A stretch of DNA of 64,000 nucleotides from a beta proteobacterium KB13 (GTDB lineage Bacteria > Pseudomonadota > Gammaproteobacteria > Burkholderiales > Methylophilaceae). The notes under the pieces were generated by a model that was not told where the DNA came from, searched no databases, and was given only the letters and a program-made list of their open reading frames with translations. The DNA lies in contig DS995299.1 in the NCBI GenBank assembly GCA_000156155.1, forward strand, positions 921,400-985,399, given 5' to 3'. Numbering within the stretch: the stretch's first letter is position 1; the number at the start of each line of letters is the position of its first letter. Position numbers and translations under genes: made by a program. This document shows positions 18,224-27,923 of the stretch, in pieces.

Positions 18224-19082
18224 AAAATTTATAACATTTAAATCTGAGTTTAATAAGTTTCTTTCGTTACAAATACCCAACTCCAATGACATAAATCATA
18301 AGGCAATAAAGTATGCCATTTCTAATGGTGGAAAAAGAATAAGGGCATACCTTCTCTTTACACTTGGAAAACATTTCGGTATTTCAAAGAATGTTTTAAA
18401 TATCCTTGGTGCGTCCATTGAGATGATCCATGCCTACTCTCTCGTTCATGATGATCTCCCCTGTATGGATGACGATGACCTAAGAAGAGGAAAACTTACT
18501 TGTCATAAAAAATTTGATGAAGCTCAAGCACTACTTGTAGGTGATGCCTTACAGTCGCTTGCCTTTGAATTACTCAGCTCGAATAAATTAAAAATTGATC
18601 CGGAATTGAAACTCGAATGTATCAATTTATTAGCTTCATCAATTGGCTCAAAAGGAATGGTTCTTGGGCAATCGCTTGATATGATCTATGAAAAAAAGAA
18701 ACCGACAAAAAAAATTATTGAAAAAATACACAGAAACAAAACAGGCATGTTAATTTCAACATGTATCCTCATCCCATCAATAATATCTCGACAAAGAAAT
18801 TCTACTCATAAAAACTTAAAAATTCTTAGTGAAAACTTGGGCCTTTTATATCAAATGGTTGATGATTATCTTGATGCAACATCGGATGTTGAGAAACTTG
18901 GTAAAAATCCTGGTAAAGATCACCAGAGAGAAAAAGTGACCTACTTCTCTCTGTATGGAAAAGAAAAATTATTAGGCGTCATTAATACAACTAAAGAAGA
19001 AATCGATAAAATATCGTTTAAGCTTGAATTACCAGATGAATTCAATTTTTTAATTAACAATATCTATGACCGCATCAAATAA
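18210..19082 (+). CDS. ispA: (2E,6E)-farnesyl diphosphate synthase
   Basis: This 290-residue protein has the first aspartate-rich motif VHDDLPCMDDDDLRRG near residue 80 and the second DDYLDATSD near 220, with GGKRIRAYLL near the start. It elongates IPP and DMAPP to farnesyl diphosphate, feeding ubiquinone and undecaprenyl synthesis. It overlaps dxs by 17 bases, forming the standard isoprenoid operon. Confidence 0.94.
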   Translation: MSQSKKFITFKSEFNKFLSLQIPNSNDINHKAIKYAISNGGKRIRAYLLFTLGKHFGISKNVLNILGASIEMIHAYSLVHDDLPCMDDDDLRRGKLTCHKKFDEAQALLVGDALQSLAFELLSSNKLKIDPELKLECINLLASSIGSKGMVLGQSLDMIYEKKKPTKKIIEKIHRNKTGMLISTCILIPSIISRQRNSTHKNLKILSENLGLLYQMVDDYLDATSDVEKLGKNPGKDHQREKVTYFSLYGKEKLLGVINTTKEEIDKISFKLELPDEFNFLINNIYDRIK

Positions 19083-20892
19083 AAAGATTTTAAACCAGAT
19101 TGGCTCTCCAAAAGATTTAAAAAATCTCAGTAAATCAGAGTTAATTTCATTGGCTACTGAAATCAAAGATTTTCTTATCGCCTCGGTTCAGGAAACAGGT
19201 GGCCACCTATCATCAAACTTAGGTGTAATTGAGCTCACCATTGCTCTTCATTACGTCTATAACAGTCCTGATGATGCTTTGATCTGGGATGTTGGTCACC
19301 AGACCTACGTCCATAAGATCCTCACAGGAAGAAAAAATAAATTACATACATTAAGGCAGTTTAAAGGTATTTCAGGATTTCCAAAAAGAGATGAAAGTGT
19401 CCATGATCATTTTGGAACAGGGCATTCAAGTACTTCTATATCTGTTGCTCTTGGAATTTCTGAGGCAATGCTTAAAAATAAATCCAATAATAAGTCGATT
19501 GCAATTATTGGTGATGGAGCGATGACTGCCGGTATGGCTTTTGAAGCCCTAAATAATGCCGGAGAATCAAAAAGCAATATTCTAGTCATACTCAATGACA
19601 ATGACATGTCCATCTCAAAAAACGTTGGGGCACTAAATAACTACCTAGCTAGATTATTAAGTGGGAAAATTTATGGCGGAATTAAGTCGACCAGTAAACA
19701 AATATTTGAAAAGGTACCCTCAATTCTAGAGCTGGCAAAAAAAACAGAAGAGCATGTTAAGGGTATGGTGACACCTGGAACATTATTTGAGGAATTTGGT
19801 TTTAATTATATCGGTCCAATCGATGGCCACAACATAGACATTCTTGTAGATACTCTTGAAAATATTAAATCATTAGATGGTCCACAATTCCTTCATGTGG
19901 TCACTAAAAAAGGTCATGGCTACCTTCCTGCAGAAAAAGATCCCAACAAATTTCATGGAATATCAAAAAAAAGCGCATCCCAAGCCAATCAAAAAACTTT
20001 TACTCAGGTTTTTGAAGAATGGGTGCTGAGCTATGCAAAAAAAGATAAAAAGCTGATAGCCGTAACACCGGCAATGGCAGATGGCAGCGGGTTAACAACA
20101 TTTTCTAAAAAATATCCATCACGTTTTTATGATGTTGGTATTGCTGAGCAACATGCAGTCACATTCGCAGCTGGGTTAGCTATTCATGGATACAAGCCAG
20201 TTGTAGCAATCTACTCAACTTTTATGCAAAGAGCCTATGATCAAATTATTCATGATGTTGCATTACAAAACATCCCCATGTTATTTGCAATTGATCGTGC
20301 TGGATTAGTTGGTGCTGATGGTGCAACACATACTGGAAATTTTGATGTTTCATTTATACGATGCATACCAAATACGGTCATTATGCATCCAACTAATGAG
20401 ACAGAATTAAAATTGATGTTGTCCTTGGGATATGAAAGCAGCAATATCTGTTTTGTTAGATATCCTAGGGGTTTTGCAAATGACCTTAAAAATCAAAAAA
20501 GTGTAAAAATTGGAAAAGCAGAGGTCATTAGAAAAGGAAAAACTTTAGCCTACCTTTGCTTCGGTCCTTTAATCAATCAAATTTTACCTTTGGCTGAAAA
20601 ATATGATCACGCTGTAGTCAATATGCGATTTTCAAAACCCTTAGATCATGCCATGATTAAGAAAATTGCCAGTGAATATGAATATATTGTAACCCTTGAG
20701 GATAACGTTATTTCAGGAGGAGCAGGCTCTGCGGTTTTAGAAAATTTATCTGCAAATCATTTAAAAAGCAAAACCCTTCTTCTCGGTTATCCAGATTATT
20801 TTCCTGAACATGGTTCACAAGATGAAATTCTTAAGACGTATCAATTGGATGTTGAATCAATAGAAAATAAAATTGTGAACTTAATTACCTGA
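19066..20892 (+). CDS. dxs: 1-deoxy-D-xylulose-5-phosphate synthase
   Basis: This 608-residue ThDP enzyme has an N-terminal domain with [23 protein letters not shown] and the ThDP motif [18 protein letters not shown] near 150. The central domain has [17 protein letters not shown] and [17 protein letters not shown], and the C-terminal transketolase domain has GGAGSAV. It makes DXP from pyruvate and glyceraldehyde-3-phosphate, the first step of the MEP pathway. It continues the xseB-ispA operon and ends 16 bases before folE2. Confidence 0.97.
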   Translation: MTASNKKILNQIGSPKDLKNLSKSELISLATEIKDFLIASVQETGGHLSSNLGVIELTIALHYVYNSPDDALIWDVGHQTYVHKILTGRKNKLHTLRQFKGISGFPKRDESVHDHFGTGHSSTSISVALGISEAMLKNKSNNKSIAIIGDGAMTAGMAFEALNNAGESKSNILVILNDNDMSISKNVGALNNYLARLLSGKIYGGIKSTSKQIFEKVPSILELAKKTEEHVKGMVTPGTLFEEFGFNYIGPIDGHNIDILVDTLENIKSLDGPQFLHVVTKKGHGYLPAEKDPNKFHGISKKSASQANQKTFTQVFEEWVLSYAKKDKKLIAVTPAMADGSGLTTFSKKYPSRFYDVGIAEQHAVTFAAGLAIHGYKPVVAIYSTFMQRAYDQIIHDVALQNIPMLFAIDRAGLVGADGATHTGNFDVSFIRCIPNTVIMHPTNETELKLMLSLGYESSNICFVRYPRGFANDLKNQKSVKIGKAEVIRKGKTLAYLCFGPLINQILPLAEKYDHAVVNMRFSKPLDHAMIKKIASEYEYIVTLEDNVISGGAGSAVLENLSANHLKSKTLLLGYPDYFPEHGSQDEILKTYQLDVESIENKIVNLIT

Positions 20893-20901
20893 TGTTAGAC
20901 T
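20893..20901 (+). promoter_or_regulatory. Possible extended -10 promoter of folE2
   Basis: TG-T-TAGACT follows the dxs stop directly and ends seven bases before the folE2 ATG. No ribosome site is present. The hexamer matches the consensus at only four of six positions, so this is weaker than the ribE and gpmI cases. Read-through from dxs is equally possible. Confidence 0.25.
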
Positions 20902-20908
20902 TACATCC

Positions 20909-21697
20909 ATGAATAAGATTACAGACAAAATCGAAGACGTACAGAATACACCTGATAAGCGCCACTTGGATATCGATAAAGTAGGAATAAAATCCATTCG
21001 ACATCCGATATCTGTGAAAGACAAAACCGGTGGTGATCAATCGACGGTAGCAATGTTTGATATGTATGTTCATTTGCCTCATAACTTTAAAGGCACGCAC
21101 ATGTCTCGTTTTGTTGAAATTTTAAATGAGAATGAAAGAACCATTAGTGTCAAGAATTTTGAAAAGATCTTGAGAGACATGCTCGAGCGACTTGAGAGTA
21201 AAGCGGGTGATGTAGAAATGACATTCCCATATTTCGTAAACAAGAGAGCTCCAATATCTGGAGTCGAAAGCCTCCTAGATTACGAAGTCACTTTTATCGG
21301 CTCAATTAAAGATAATCAATTTATTAATCAAATTAAAGTGATAATTCCGGTGACTAGCCTGTGCCCTTGTTCCAAAAAAATCTCTGACTACGGAGCTCAC
21401 AACCAGAGGTCCCATGTTACTGTGACAGTTGAAACAAATGATTTCGTTTGGATTGAAGACATAATCGAACTTGTTGAAAAAAATGCCTCATCCGAACTTT
21501 ATGGATTACTAAAAAGACCTGATGAGAAATATGTGACAGAAAAAGCATATGATAATCCTAAGTTTGTTGAAGACATGGTTAGGGATATCGCCACAGACTT
21601 AAATCAAAATAATAAAATTACTTCCTATACTGTGGAATCTGAGAATTTTGAGTCAATCCATAATCATTCCGCTTACGCCATGATTCAGAGCTCTTAG
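20909..21697 (+). CDS. folE2: GTP cyclohydrolase I, type IB (FolE2)
   Basis: This 262-residue protein carries the type IB signature: [13 protein letters not shown] with the metal-site cysteine, followed by YGAHNQRS. It converts GTP to dihydroneopterin triphosphate for folate or pterins. FolE2 replaces the zinc-dependent FolE and can use other metals, useful where zinc is scarce. Its stop overlaps the stop of the convergent MFS gene by four bases (CTTAG). Confidence 0.95.
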   Translation: MNKITDKIEDVQNTPDKRHLDIDKVGIKSIRHPISVKDKTGGDQSTVAMFDMYVHLPHNFKGTHMSRFVEILNENERTISVKNFEKILRDMLERLESKAGDVEMTFPYFVNKRAPISGVESLLDYEVTFIGSIKDNQFINQIKVIIPVTSLCPCSKKISDYGAHNQRSHVTVTVETNDFVWIEDIIELVEKNASSELYGLLKRPDEKYVTEKAYDNPKFVEDMVRDIATDLNQNNKITSYTVESENFESIHNHSAYAMIQSS

Positions 21698-22857
21698 GAA
21701 AATAACTTTGCATTAAATTTATTCGATTTAATGCCAAAGGCCACAATAACAAATCCAAGCAATGGGAATAGAGCTGATAACAAAAATGCACTCGATGCTG
21801 AGTAAGTTTGAATGATAAAGCCTCCTCCAAGACCACCTAAGGCACCACCAACTCCGTAAGTAATGCTGTTATAGAGTGCTTGACCCTTTGCATGATTTTT
21901 TCCTGGAAAAAATTTATTTACCATTTCAATTGAAGCCACATGAAATGCGCCAAATGTAAATGCATGCATCATCTGTGCGAGGATAATAAGAATTAAAAAA
22001 TCAACATAATTTCCAATGATAAAAAATCGAATTACGGCAATAAACAAGCTGATCATTAGGATCTGTTTGAAATTAAAAAATTTGAGTATTTTTGGCATGG
22101 ATAGGAAAACTATAATTTCACAAATCACGCCCAGAGACCAAAGAAATCCAATGGCAGATCTTGTATACCCCTCTTCATCTAAGTAAATGGAAAAGAAATT
22201 GTATAGTAATCCGTGTGACGTCACCATCAAAGCGCAAGAAGATAAAAGGCATATCACCTCATTATTTTTAAGAATATTAAAAAATCTTAAATTAACACTC
22301 TCCCCTCTTTCATAAGCTTTTTCAGGTATCCCATAGCTAAATATAAAAATTAGCACTTGAGTGATAAGAAGAGTAACCAATAAATGTTGAATTCCTAGAA
22401 GATCAAAGACAAACCCGAAGCCAAAAGAGGCGACAATAAATCCGAAAGAACCCCAAGCCCGAATTCTACTATAATGTCCATTAGTCGTTGCTAAGTGTGA
22501 CAAAGTTAAGGACTCAGCTAAGGGGAGGGTTGAGCTGGTAAAGATAGACATTGCCATCATGATGAGGAATACCTCAAAGAAATTATCGGCCCAAAAAATT
22601 CCAAAAAAACCCAAACAACCAAAGAAAGCTGTTAACTTAATCCAAATAGATCGTCTCTCTGTTCGGTCTGCAAGCCAGCCCCATATATTGGGTGCAAAAA
22701 TTCTACTTATCTGAAAGAAGGAAAGCATAAAGCCTATCTGAATTGGCGTAAATGACTTAAATGTCAGAAACAAGCCCCAGTAAGGAACAAATAGTCCAAC
22801 AAAAAAATAATATATAAAATAAAAGCGCGAGAGATTGAAGTGAAGTTTATGTGTCAA
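21694..22857 (-). CDS. MFS transporter of the HcaT/nucleoside-symporter-like group
   Basis: This 387-residue protein has about 12 membrane helices. The N-terminus [24 protein letters not shown] and the loop [14 protein letters not shown] match the MFS_1_like group that includes HcaT and LacY-like symporters. Substrate is unknown. It begins five bases after the aroC stop, so it is co-transcribed with aroC, which does not by itself indicate function. It converges on folE2 with a four-base overlap. Confidence 0.8.
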   Translation of the reverse strand: MTHKLHFNLSRFYFIYYFFVGLFVPYWGLFLTFKSFTPIQIGFMLSFFQISRIFAPNIWGWLADRTERRSIWIKLTAFFGCLGFFGIFWADNFFEVFLIMMAMSIFTSSTLPLAESLTLSHLATTNGHYSRIRAWGSFGFIVASFGFGFVFDLLGIQHLLVTLLITQVLIFIFSYGIPEKAYERGESVNLRFFNILKNNEVICLLSSCALMVTSHGLLYNFFSIYLDEEGYTRSAIGFLWSLGVICEIIVFLSMPKILKFFNFKQILMISLFIAVIRFFIIGNYVDFLILIILAQMMHAFTFGAFHVASIEMVNKFFPGKNHAKGQALYNSITYGVGGALGGLGGGFIIQTYSASSAFLLSALFPLLGFVIVAFGIKSNKFNAKLFS

Positions 22858-22861
22858 CTAG

Positions 22862-23935
22862 TTATTTTCTTTTGACAGAATAATTCTGGGCAACATCTCT
22901 AAGTAAATGATCCATTAGTACCAGTGCCATCATTGCCTCAACTATAGGAACTGCACGAATAGCCACACAAGGATCATGACGGCCTTTGGTCTTCATCAGG
23001 ACTGGCTTATTTGATCTATTAATTGAGTGACGATCTTGAGGAATGCTGGAGGTTGGTTTAAAGGCGACATTCGCTGTAATTGTTTGCCCAGTTGATATGC
23101 CTCCTAAAATTCCTCCGGAATTATTTGAGGAAAAACCTTTAGGAATAATTTCATCGGAATGTACGGAACCTCTCTGTTCAACCGATAGAAAACCTGCTCC
23201 TATCTCTACCCCTTTGACAGCATTGATACTCATCATGGCATGAGCTATATCAGCATCCAGACGATCGAAGATTGGCTCACCCAAACATTTTGGTGGGTTG
23301 GTAACCTGTACATGGACTAGAGCCCCAACAGAATCTTTTTCTGATCTGATTTGATTTATATAATCTTCTAAAGAAGGAATTATTTTTAAATTAGGGGCAA
23401 AAAAAGGGTTTTGGTTTACATGCTTCCACGCTGCAAATGGGATATCAATTTCTCCAATTTTCTTGATACACGCCTGGACCTTTACCTTATGTTTTTTCAA
23501 TAGCCATTTTTTTGCAATTGCACCAGCAGCAACTCTAATTGCCGTTTCACGCGCGCTGGAGCGTCCGCCTCCACGATAATCACGAATTCCATACTTTTGT
23601 TGATAGGTTATATCGGCATGACCTGGTCTGAATGTGTTTTTTATTTCAGAATAGTCTTTTGATCTTTGATCTTCGTTATAAATAATTAAACCAATCGGGG
23701 TGCCAGTTGTTTTCCCCTCAAAAACCCCTGACAGAATTTGCACTTTATCTGACTCTTTTCTCTGCGTTACAAATTTTGAGGATCCTGGTTTTCTTCGATC
23801 AAGATCAATTTGTAAATCTTTTTCAGAAATCTCCAAACCTGGGGGGCAGCCATCAATGATTCCACCAATGGCAACTCCATGAGACTCACCAAATGTAGTT
23901 AATGTGAAATTTTTTCCTATTGAGTTACCAGACAA
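22862..23935 (-). CDS. aroC: Chorismate synthase
   Basis: This 357-residue protein has FGESHG near the start, the FMN-site stretch [10 protein letters not shown] and [11 protein letters not shown], and the C-terminal [15 protein letters not shown]. It forms chorismate from EPSP using reduced FMN. The visible start is TTG, with AGGAA about seven bases upstream and an extended -10 sequence 25 bases upstream. Length is normal. It is followed directly by the MFS gene. Confidence 0.96.
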   Translation of the reverse strand: MSGNSIGKNFTLTTFGESHGVAIGGIIDGCPPGLEISEKDLQIDLDRRKPGSSKFVTQRKESDKVQILSGVFEGKTTGTPIGLIIYNEDQRSKDYSEIKNTFRPGHADITYQQKYGIRDYRGGGRSSARETAIRVAAGAIAKKWLLKKHKVKVQACIKKIGEIDIPFAAWKHVNQNPFFAPNLKIIPSLEDYINQIRSEKDSVGALVHVQVTNPPKCLGEPIFDRLDADIAHAMMSINAVKGVEIGAGFLSVEQRGSVHSDEIIPKGFSSNNSGGILGGISTGQTITANVAFKPTSSIPQDRHSINRSNKPVLMKTKGRHDPCVAIRAVPIVEAMMALVLMDHLLRDVAQNYSVKRK

Positions 23936-23959
23936 AGTATATTCCTAAAAATTTGGTTA

Positions 23960-23968
23960 ATTATACCA
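23960..23968 (-). promoter_or_regulatory. Extended -10 promoter of aroC
   Basis: On the minus strand TG-G-TATAAT is a perfect extended -10 in the 45-base gap between rluE and aroC. It would start RNA near 23953, giving a leader of about 18 bases that includes AGGAA ahead of the TTG start. Confidence 0.55.
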
Positions 23969-23980
23969 TCTAACTTATTT

Positions 23981-24511
23981 TTACTTGATGATTTGATAAT
24001 CACCGGGCAGTAATTTATTAAGATAGTAGTCGTCCACATGATATCGAATTAACCTTAATGTTGGAAAGCCAACTGCTGCAGTCATTTTTCGCACCTGCCT
24101 ATTTTTACCCTCCCTGATTTGAATCTTGACCCATGAGGTTGGTAAATTTTTCCTAAATCTAATTGGCGTTGATCGTTCCCAAATTTCAGGTTCATTAATT
24201 TTTTCAACCCTCGCTGGCAAAGAGGTAAAGTCTTTTAATTTGATACCGTTTTGTAATTTCTGAATTGCCTCATTCTTAATGTCTCCTTCTACTTGAACCC
24301 AATATCCTTTATACTTATGGCTGTTTGGGGATGAAATTTCATGCTGGATCTTCCCATTGTCTGTAAGCACCAAAAGTCCTTCGCTATCAGTGTCAAGTCT
24401 TCCAGCAGGGTAAATATTTGGGATATTCAGATAATCCTTTAATGTTGGGTGAATTTCATGCTTGGAGAACTGACAGACTACACCAAACGGTTTGTTAAAT
24501 AACACTATCAT
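23981..24511 (-). CDS. rluE: Ribosomal large-subunit pseudouridine synthase, RluE-like
   Basis: This 176-residue protein lacks an S4 domain and begins almost directly with the catalytic domain. The key motif [17 protein letters not shown] near residue 37 holds the catalytic aspartate, and [11 protein letters not shown] near 130 is the RsuA/RluE signature. Size fits RluE, which modifies 23S U2457 in E. coli; the exact target here is inferred. Its ATG lies only 16 bases from the divergent icd start. Confidence 0.88.
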   Translation of the reverse strand: MIVLFNKPFGVVCQFSKHEIHPTLKDYLNIPNIYPAGRLDTDSEGLLVLTDNGKIQHEISSPNSHKYKGYWVQVEGDIKNEAIQKLQNGIKLKDFTSLPARVEKINEPEIWERSTPIRFRKNLPTSWVKIQIREGKNRQVRKMTAAVGFPTLRLIRYHVDDYYLNKLLPGDYQIIK

Positions 24512-24527
24512 ATGGATTGGAAATAAA

Positions 24528-25760
24528 ATGAGTCAAAATTTAATATCTCAACCTAAAGGTGAGCCAATAACTATACATAATAATGAACTCAATATACCAG
24601 ATTTTCCAGTTATTCCATTTATTGAGGGTGATGGGATTGGTCAGGATATTTCACCAGCAATGCAAAAGGTTATTGATGCTGCGGTTTCAAAAGCTTATGA
24701 TGGAGCTAAGAAAATTGATTGGTTGGAAATATATGCAGGTGAAAAAGCAGCGAATTTATACGGTCAAGATCAATACTTACCAGAGGAAACTATCGATGCA
24801 TTAAAAAAATATATCATCTCAATTAAAGGGCCTTTAGCTACACCAGTTGGAGGCGGTATCAGGTCACTTAATGTTGCAATGAGACAAAAACTTGATCTGT
24901 ATGTGTGTTTAAGGCCAGTGCAATACTATCAAGGAGTTCCGAGCCCTTTAAAAAATCCAGAAAAAACCGATATGGTGATTTTTAGAGAAAACACAGAGGA
25001 TATTTATGCTGGGATTGAATATTCTAAAGGTACAAAAGAAGCTCAGGAAATACTCAATTTGCTAGAACAATTTAATGATAAAAACAAAGTAAGATTCCCA
25101 GAAACATCATCCATTGGCATAAAGCCAGTATCAGAAGAAGGAACAAAGAGACTCACCAGAAAGGCTATTCAGTATGCCATAGACCATAAGCGTAAATCGG
25201 TGACATTTGTTCATAAAGGAAACATCATGAAATTTACTGAGGGTAGTTTCAAACAGTGGAGTTATGATGTTGCAATAGAAGAGTTTGGTGCTAAAGAGAA
25301 TAGTTCTGGAGAATTAATGATTAATGATTCAATTATCATCAAAGATTGTATTGCAGATGCATTTCTACAAGAAATTTTAATACGTCCGGAACGTTATGAT
25401 GTTGTTGCCACATTAAATCTTAATGGTGACTATATATCTGACGCGCTTGCAGCACAAGTTGGTGGAATTGGAATTTCACCAGGGGCAAACTTATCGGAAA
25501 AACTCGCTATATTTGAAGCCACGCATGGAACTGCGCCTGATATCGCTGGAAAAAATATTGCCAATCCAAGCTCTCTAATTCTCTCAGCACAGATGTTACT
25601 GTCATACATAAAATGGGATGAGGCATCATCTGTGCTTGATAAAGCTTTTAGGAAAACTCTTGATGAGAAAAAAGTTACTGCAGATTTTTCAAATCACATG
25701 GGAGTAACGGCATTATCAACAAGCGATTTTGCCGAAGCAATAATTGAGAATATTAAGTAA
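24528..25760 (+). CDS. icd: Isocitrate dehydrogenase (NADP+)
   Basis: This 410-residue protein has [12 protein letters not shown] near the N-terminus, the phosphorylatable serine region [29 protein letters not shown] and C-terminal [14 protein letters not shown]. It oxidises isocitrate to 2-oxoglutarate in the TCA cycle. ATG 24528 gives the known N-terminal length; upstream codons would run into rluE. The promoter must lie within or very near rluE coding DNA, since only 16 bases separate the two starts. Confidence 0.96.
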   Translation: MSQNLISQPKGEPITIHNNELNIPDFPVIPFIEGDGIGQDISPAMQKVIDAAVSKAYDGAKKIDWLEIYAGEKAANLYGQDQYLPEETIDALKKYIISIKGPLATPVGGGIRSLNVAMRQKLDLYVCLRPVQYYQGVPSPLKNPEKTDMVIFRENTEDIYAGIEYSKGTKEAQEILNLLEQFNDKNKVRFPETSSIGIKPVSEEGTKRLTRKAIQYAIDHKRKSVTFVHKGNIMKFTEGSFKQWSYDVAIEEFGAKENSSGELMINDSIIIKDCIADAFLQEILIRPERYDVVATLNLNGDYISDALAAQVGGIGISPGANLSEKLAIFEATHGTAPDIAGKNIANPSSLILSAQMLLSYIKWDEASSVLDKAFRKTLDEKKVTADFSNHMGVTALSTSDFAEAIIENIK

Positions 25761-25762
25761 AA

Positions 25763-25966
25763 CTAAGCTTTTTCTATGTTAGATGCTTGTTTACCTTTTG
25801 GTCCATCAGTAACTTCAAAAGTTACTCTTTGACCTTCTTTCAAGCTTTTATATCCATCGCCCGTGATTGATGAAAAATGAGCAAATAAATCCTCAGAACC
25901 ATCATCCGGAGTGATGAAACCAAAACCTTTTGCATCATTAAACCATTTAACTGTACCTTCAGCCAT
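25763..25966 (-). CDS. CspA-family cold-shock protein
   Basis: This 67-residue single OB-fold protein has RNP1 KGFGFI and RNP2 DLFAHF, beginning [10 protein letters not shown]. It binds single-stranded RNA and DNA and acts as an RNA chaperone. The start is chosen from family length and from AGGAAG about six bases upstream; a longer in-frame ATG at 26053 would add 29 unrelated residues. It converges on icd with a two-base gap and has a structured leader. Confidence 0.94.
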   Translation of the reverse strand: MAEGTVKWFNDAKGFGFITPDDGSEDLFAHFSSITGDGYKSLKEGQRVTFEVTDGPKGKQASNIEKA

Positions 25967-26123
25967 AAAACTTCCTACATATGTTGTTGGGGAGGCGCCC
26001 CTTAAGTTTGGATTAAGGAAGCTTGGATACTTAATTTTGGAATCAGAATACAAAACAACTTAATGCAAACACCTTGAGTTACATAAGTTACGGAAAAATC
26101 ATATTAAAGTCAAGAAATTCTTG
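25967..26123 (-). promoter_or_regulatory. Structured leader and promoter region of the cold-shock gene
   Basis: This is the largest gap in the window, 157 bases. It contains CCTTAA/TTAAGG paired across GTTTGGA (26000-26018) and an adjoining GGGG...CCCC element (25989-26001) just upstream of the ribosome site. TTGACT occurs near 26115 on the minus strand without a clear -10 at proper spacing. CAAGAA/TTCTTG at 26111-26123 abuts the dsbC stop. Long structured leaders are usual for csp genes. Confidence 0.5.
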
Positions 26124-26816
26124 TTATAACAATGATTTAAATTGGTCTAAAGGAATTGCTCCTGAGACTCGTCGCCCGTCTTCAAATATAATAGTTGGTG
26201 TGGATTGAATGCCATTTTTTTTGGCAAATGCAGTAATTTCTTTAATCGGTGAAGAACAATCGCCCTTGTTATCTGGTAATTCAGCATTTTTCATAAACTT
26301 AACCCAATTTGTTGAGGGATCTTCGGAGCACCAAATTTGTAATGACTTTTGTTCAGCCTCAGGATGTATAGCGAGAGGAAAAATAAAAGTATATATTTCA
26401 ACGTCATCCAAACCAAGAAGTACATCTTTTTCTAATTTTCGGCAAAAAGGACAATCTAGATCTGAAAAAACAGCAACTTTTTTTTGTCCCTTCCCTTTTT
26501 TTATTTTTATAGCTAAATCAAGCGGGAGATCAGAAAAATCAATTTTTTGATACTCAGCTAAACGATCTGCAGTGATATTTATTTTTGTCTTCGGATCAAC
26601 TAATTGACCCTCAATGATCAAAAATTTAAAGGATTTGTCGGTATAGATGATTTCATTTCCAAGGTACACTTCATACAAATCATTAAAGTTAGTTTTTTTT
26701 ATGCTTTGTATTTTAATGTCAGGATATTGTTGTTCAATTAGCTTTTTAAGATCGCTTTCATTCGCATGGAGATTAAAAACATATAATAGAAATACATATA
26801 GAAGAGTTTTTAACAT
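26124..26816 (-). CDS. dsbC: Periplasmic thiol:disulfide interchange protein DsbC
   Basis: This 230-residue protein has a signal peptide at residues 1-18 or so, an N-terminal dimerisation domain, and a thioredoxin domain with DLDCPFCRK (CPFC rather than the usual CGYC) near residue 120. A second cysteine pair (WCSED and KGDCSS) matches the structural disulfide of DsbC, and the cis-proline region is STPTIIF. It isomerises wrong disulfides in the periplasm. It is the last gene of the amgK-murU-pepP-ubi run and is immediately adjacent to the UbiH-like gene. Confidence 0.9.
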   Translation of the reverse strand: MLKTLLYVFLLYVFNLHANESDLKKLIEQQYPDIKIQSIKKTNFNDLYEVYLGNEIIYTDKSFKFLIIEGQLVDPKTKINITADRLAEYQKIDFSDLPLDLAIKIKKGKGQKKVAVFSDLDCPFCRKLEKDVLLGLDDVEIYTFIFPLAIHPEAEQKSLQIWCSEDPSTNWVKFMKNAELPDNKGDCSSPIKEITAFAKKNGIQSTPTIIFEDGRRVSGAIPLDQFKSLL

Positions 26817-27923
26817 TTAAATCATTTTCCTTACTAAAATTTTTTTTAATAGTTCTGAGTTTTCAATTAACTTAATAGGATACTTGAATAGTGATGAAAA
26901 TACATCACTATTATTAACTAAGGCTTCATCTAAAAGATCTGTAAGATTCATAACGATTGATTCATCTACCGAACGAGTCATCGCATACTTTTTTATAGAA
27001 TTTTCCTGTCCAAAATCAATAATTCTTTTATCAGAAATTAGCTTATCTATCATTTGTATATCCCCTAACCCAAGGTTTAATCCTTGTCCAGCCATAGGGT
27101 GAACCTTATGTCCGGCATCGCCAATAAACAAAGATCTTAATTTTGGATCGTGTTTTATTTTATAAAGAGTTAACGGAAAGCAGTTAATCTTAGATGATAA
27201 CTCTACTGAAGCTAAAGCAGATTGTTGTTTAATAAAATTAATTAATTGCTCACCTGAATCATCAACCAATTTTTCATCACCTTTTTTTAACCCAGATAAA
27301 ACAATCGAAAATTCATGCTCTGAAAAAGGGAGGATGGCTAAAATTTTACCCTTACGAAAATACTGCACCGCCCTATTATCTAAATTATCATCTGTTTTAA
27401 AAATAGCTGTCACAGCAAATTCATCGTATTCCTTTTTTTCTTCTCGCTCAGGCTTTATCTTTAAAAATTTATTGAATCGAAAGTCAGTGTTTATAATAAG
27501 TTTTGAGGATATTTGATAATTCTTGAAAATGACTTCGTCATTTTCAAACACAAACTCTAAATCTTCATCTGCCTTGAGGGTTTTATCAATATCATCAAGA
27601 TCTCTTGAAAAAGACTCAAATAAATAATCGCTTCTCATGATATTAAATAGTGGAAATGGCCTAGTTATAGTATCTTTTAAATTGAGCTCTTCATAGTCAA
27701 CAAAAATTTGAATATGCTTTATAGCGTAATGGTTATGAAGATCTTCATTAAAATAGTCGCTGTACCATTTTAAGAATGTTGGCTTTATCGCAAAGAATCG
27801 TCTTTCAGGTTCTTGAGCTGGATAAGCAAAATTCAAATGATCAATCTTATTTTTTATAAGCACTCTTCTTAACAAATTTGAGATTAAATTGTTCCCCAGA
27901 ACAAGAATATTAGTTTGATCCAT
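26817..27923 (-). CDS. Degenerate UbiH/UbiF-family FAD monooxygenase-like protein
   Basis: This 368-residue protein aligns with ubiquinone-ring hydroxylases, best seen in the C-terminal FIGDAGHKVHPMAGQGLNLG. The N-terminal dinucleotide motif GxGxxG reads VLGNNLISN, and the DG motif expected near residue 160 is absent (LIINTDFRF). It may bind FAD poorly, act as a non-catalytic partner, or be diverging. It overlaps the intact ubiH paralogue by 14 bases, so the two are co-expressed. Its specific ring position cannot be assigned. Confidence 0.75.
   Translation of the reverse strand: MDQTNILVLGNNLISNLLRRVLIKNKIDHLNFAYPAQEPERRFFAIKPTFLKWYSDYFNEDLHNHYAIKHIQIFVDYEELNLKDTITRPFPLFNIMRSDYLFESFSRDLDDIDKTLKADEDLEFVFENDEVIFKNYQISSKLIINTDFRFNKFLKIKPEREEKKEYDEFAVTAIFKTDDNLDNRAVQYFRKGKILAILPFSEHEFSIVLSGLKKGDEKLVDDSGEQLINFIKQQSALASVELSSKINCFPLTLYKIKHDPKLRSLFIGDAGHKVHPMAGQGLNLGLGDIQMIDKLISDKRIIDFGQENSIKKYAMTRSVDESIVMNLTDLLDEALVNNSDVFSSLFKYPIKLIENSELLKKILVRKMI

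Noticed and set aside
26209-26550. 113-codon open frame antisense to dsbC
   Set aside because: dsbC on the other strand has signal peptide and active-site motifs; this frame has none.
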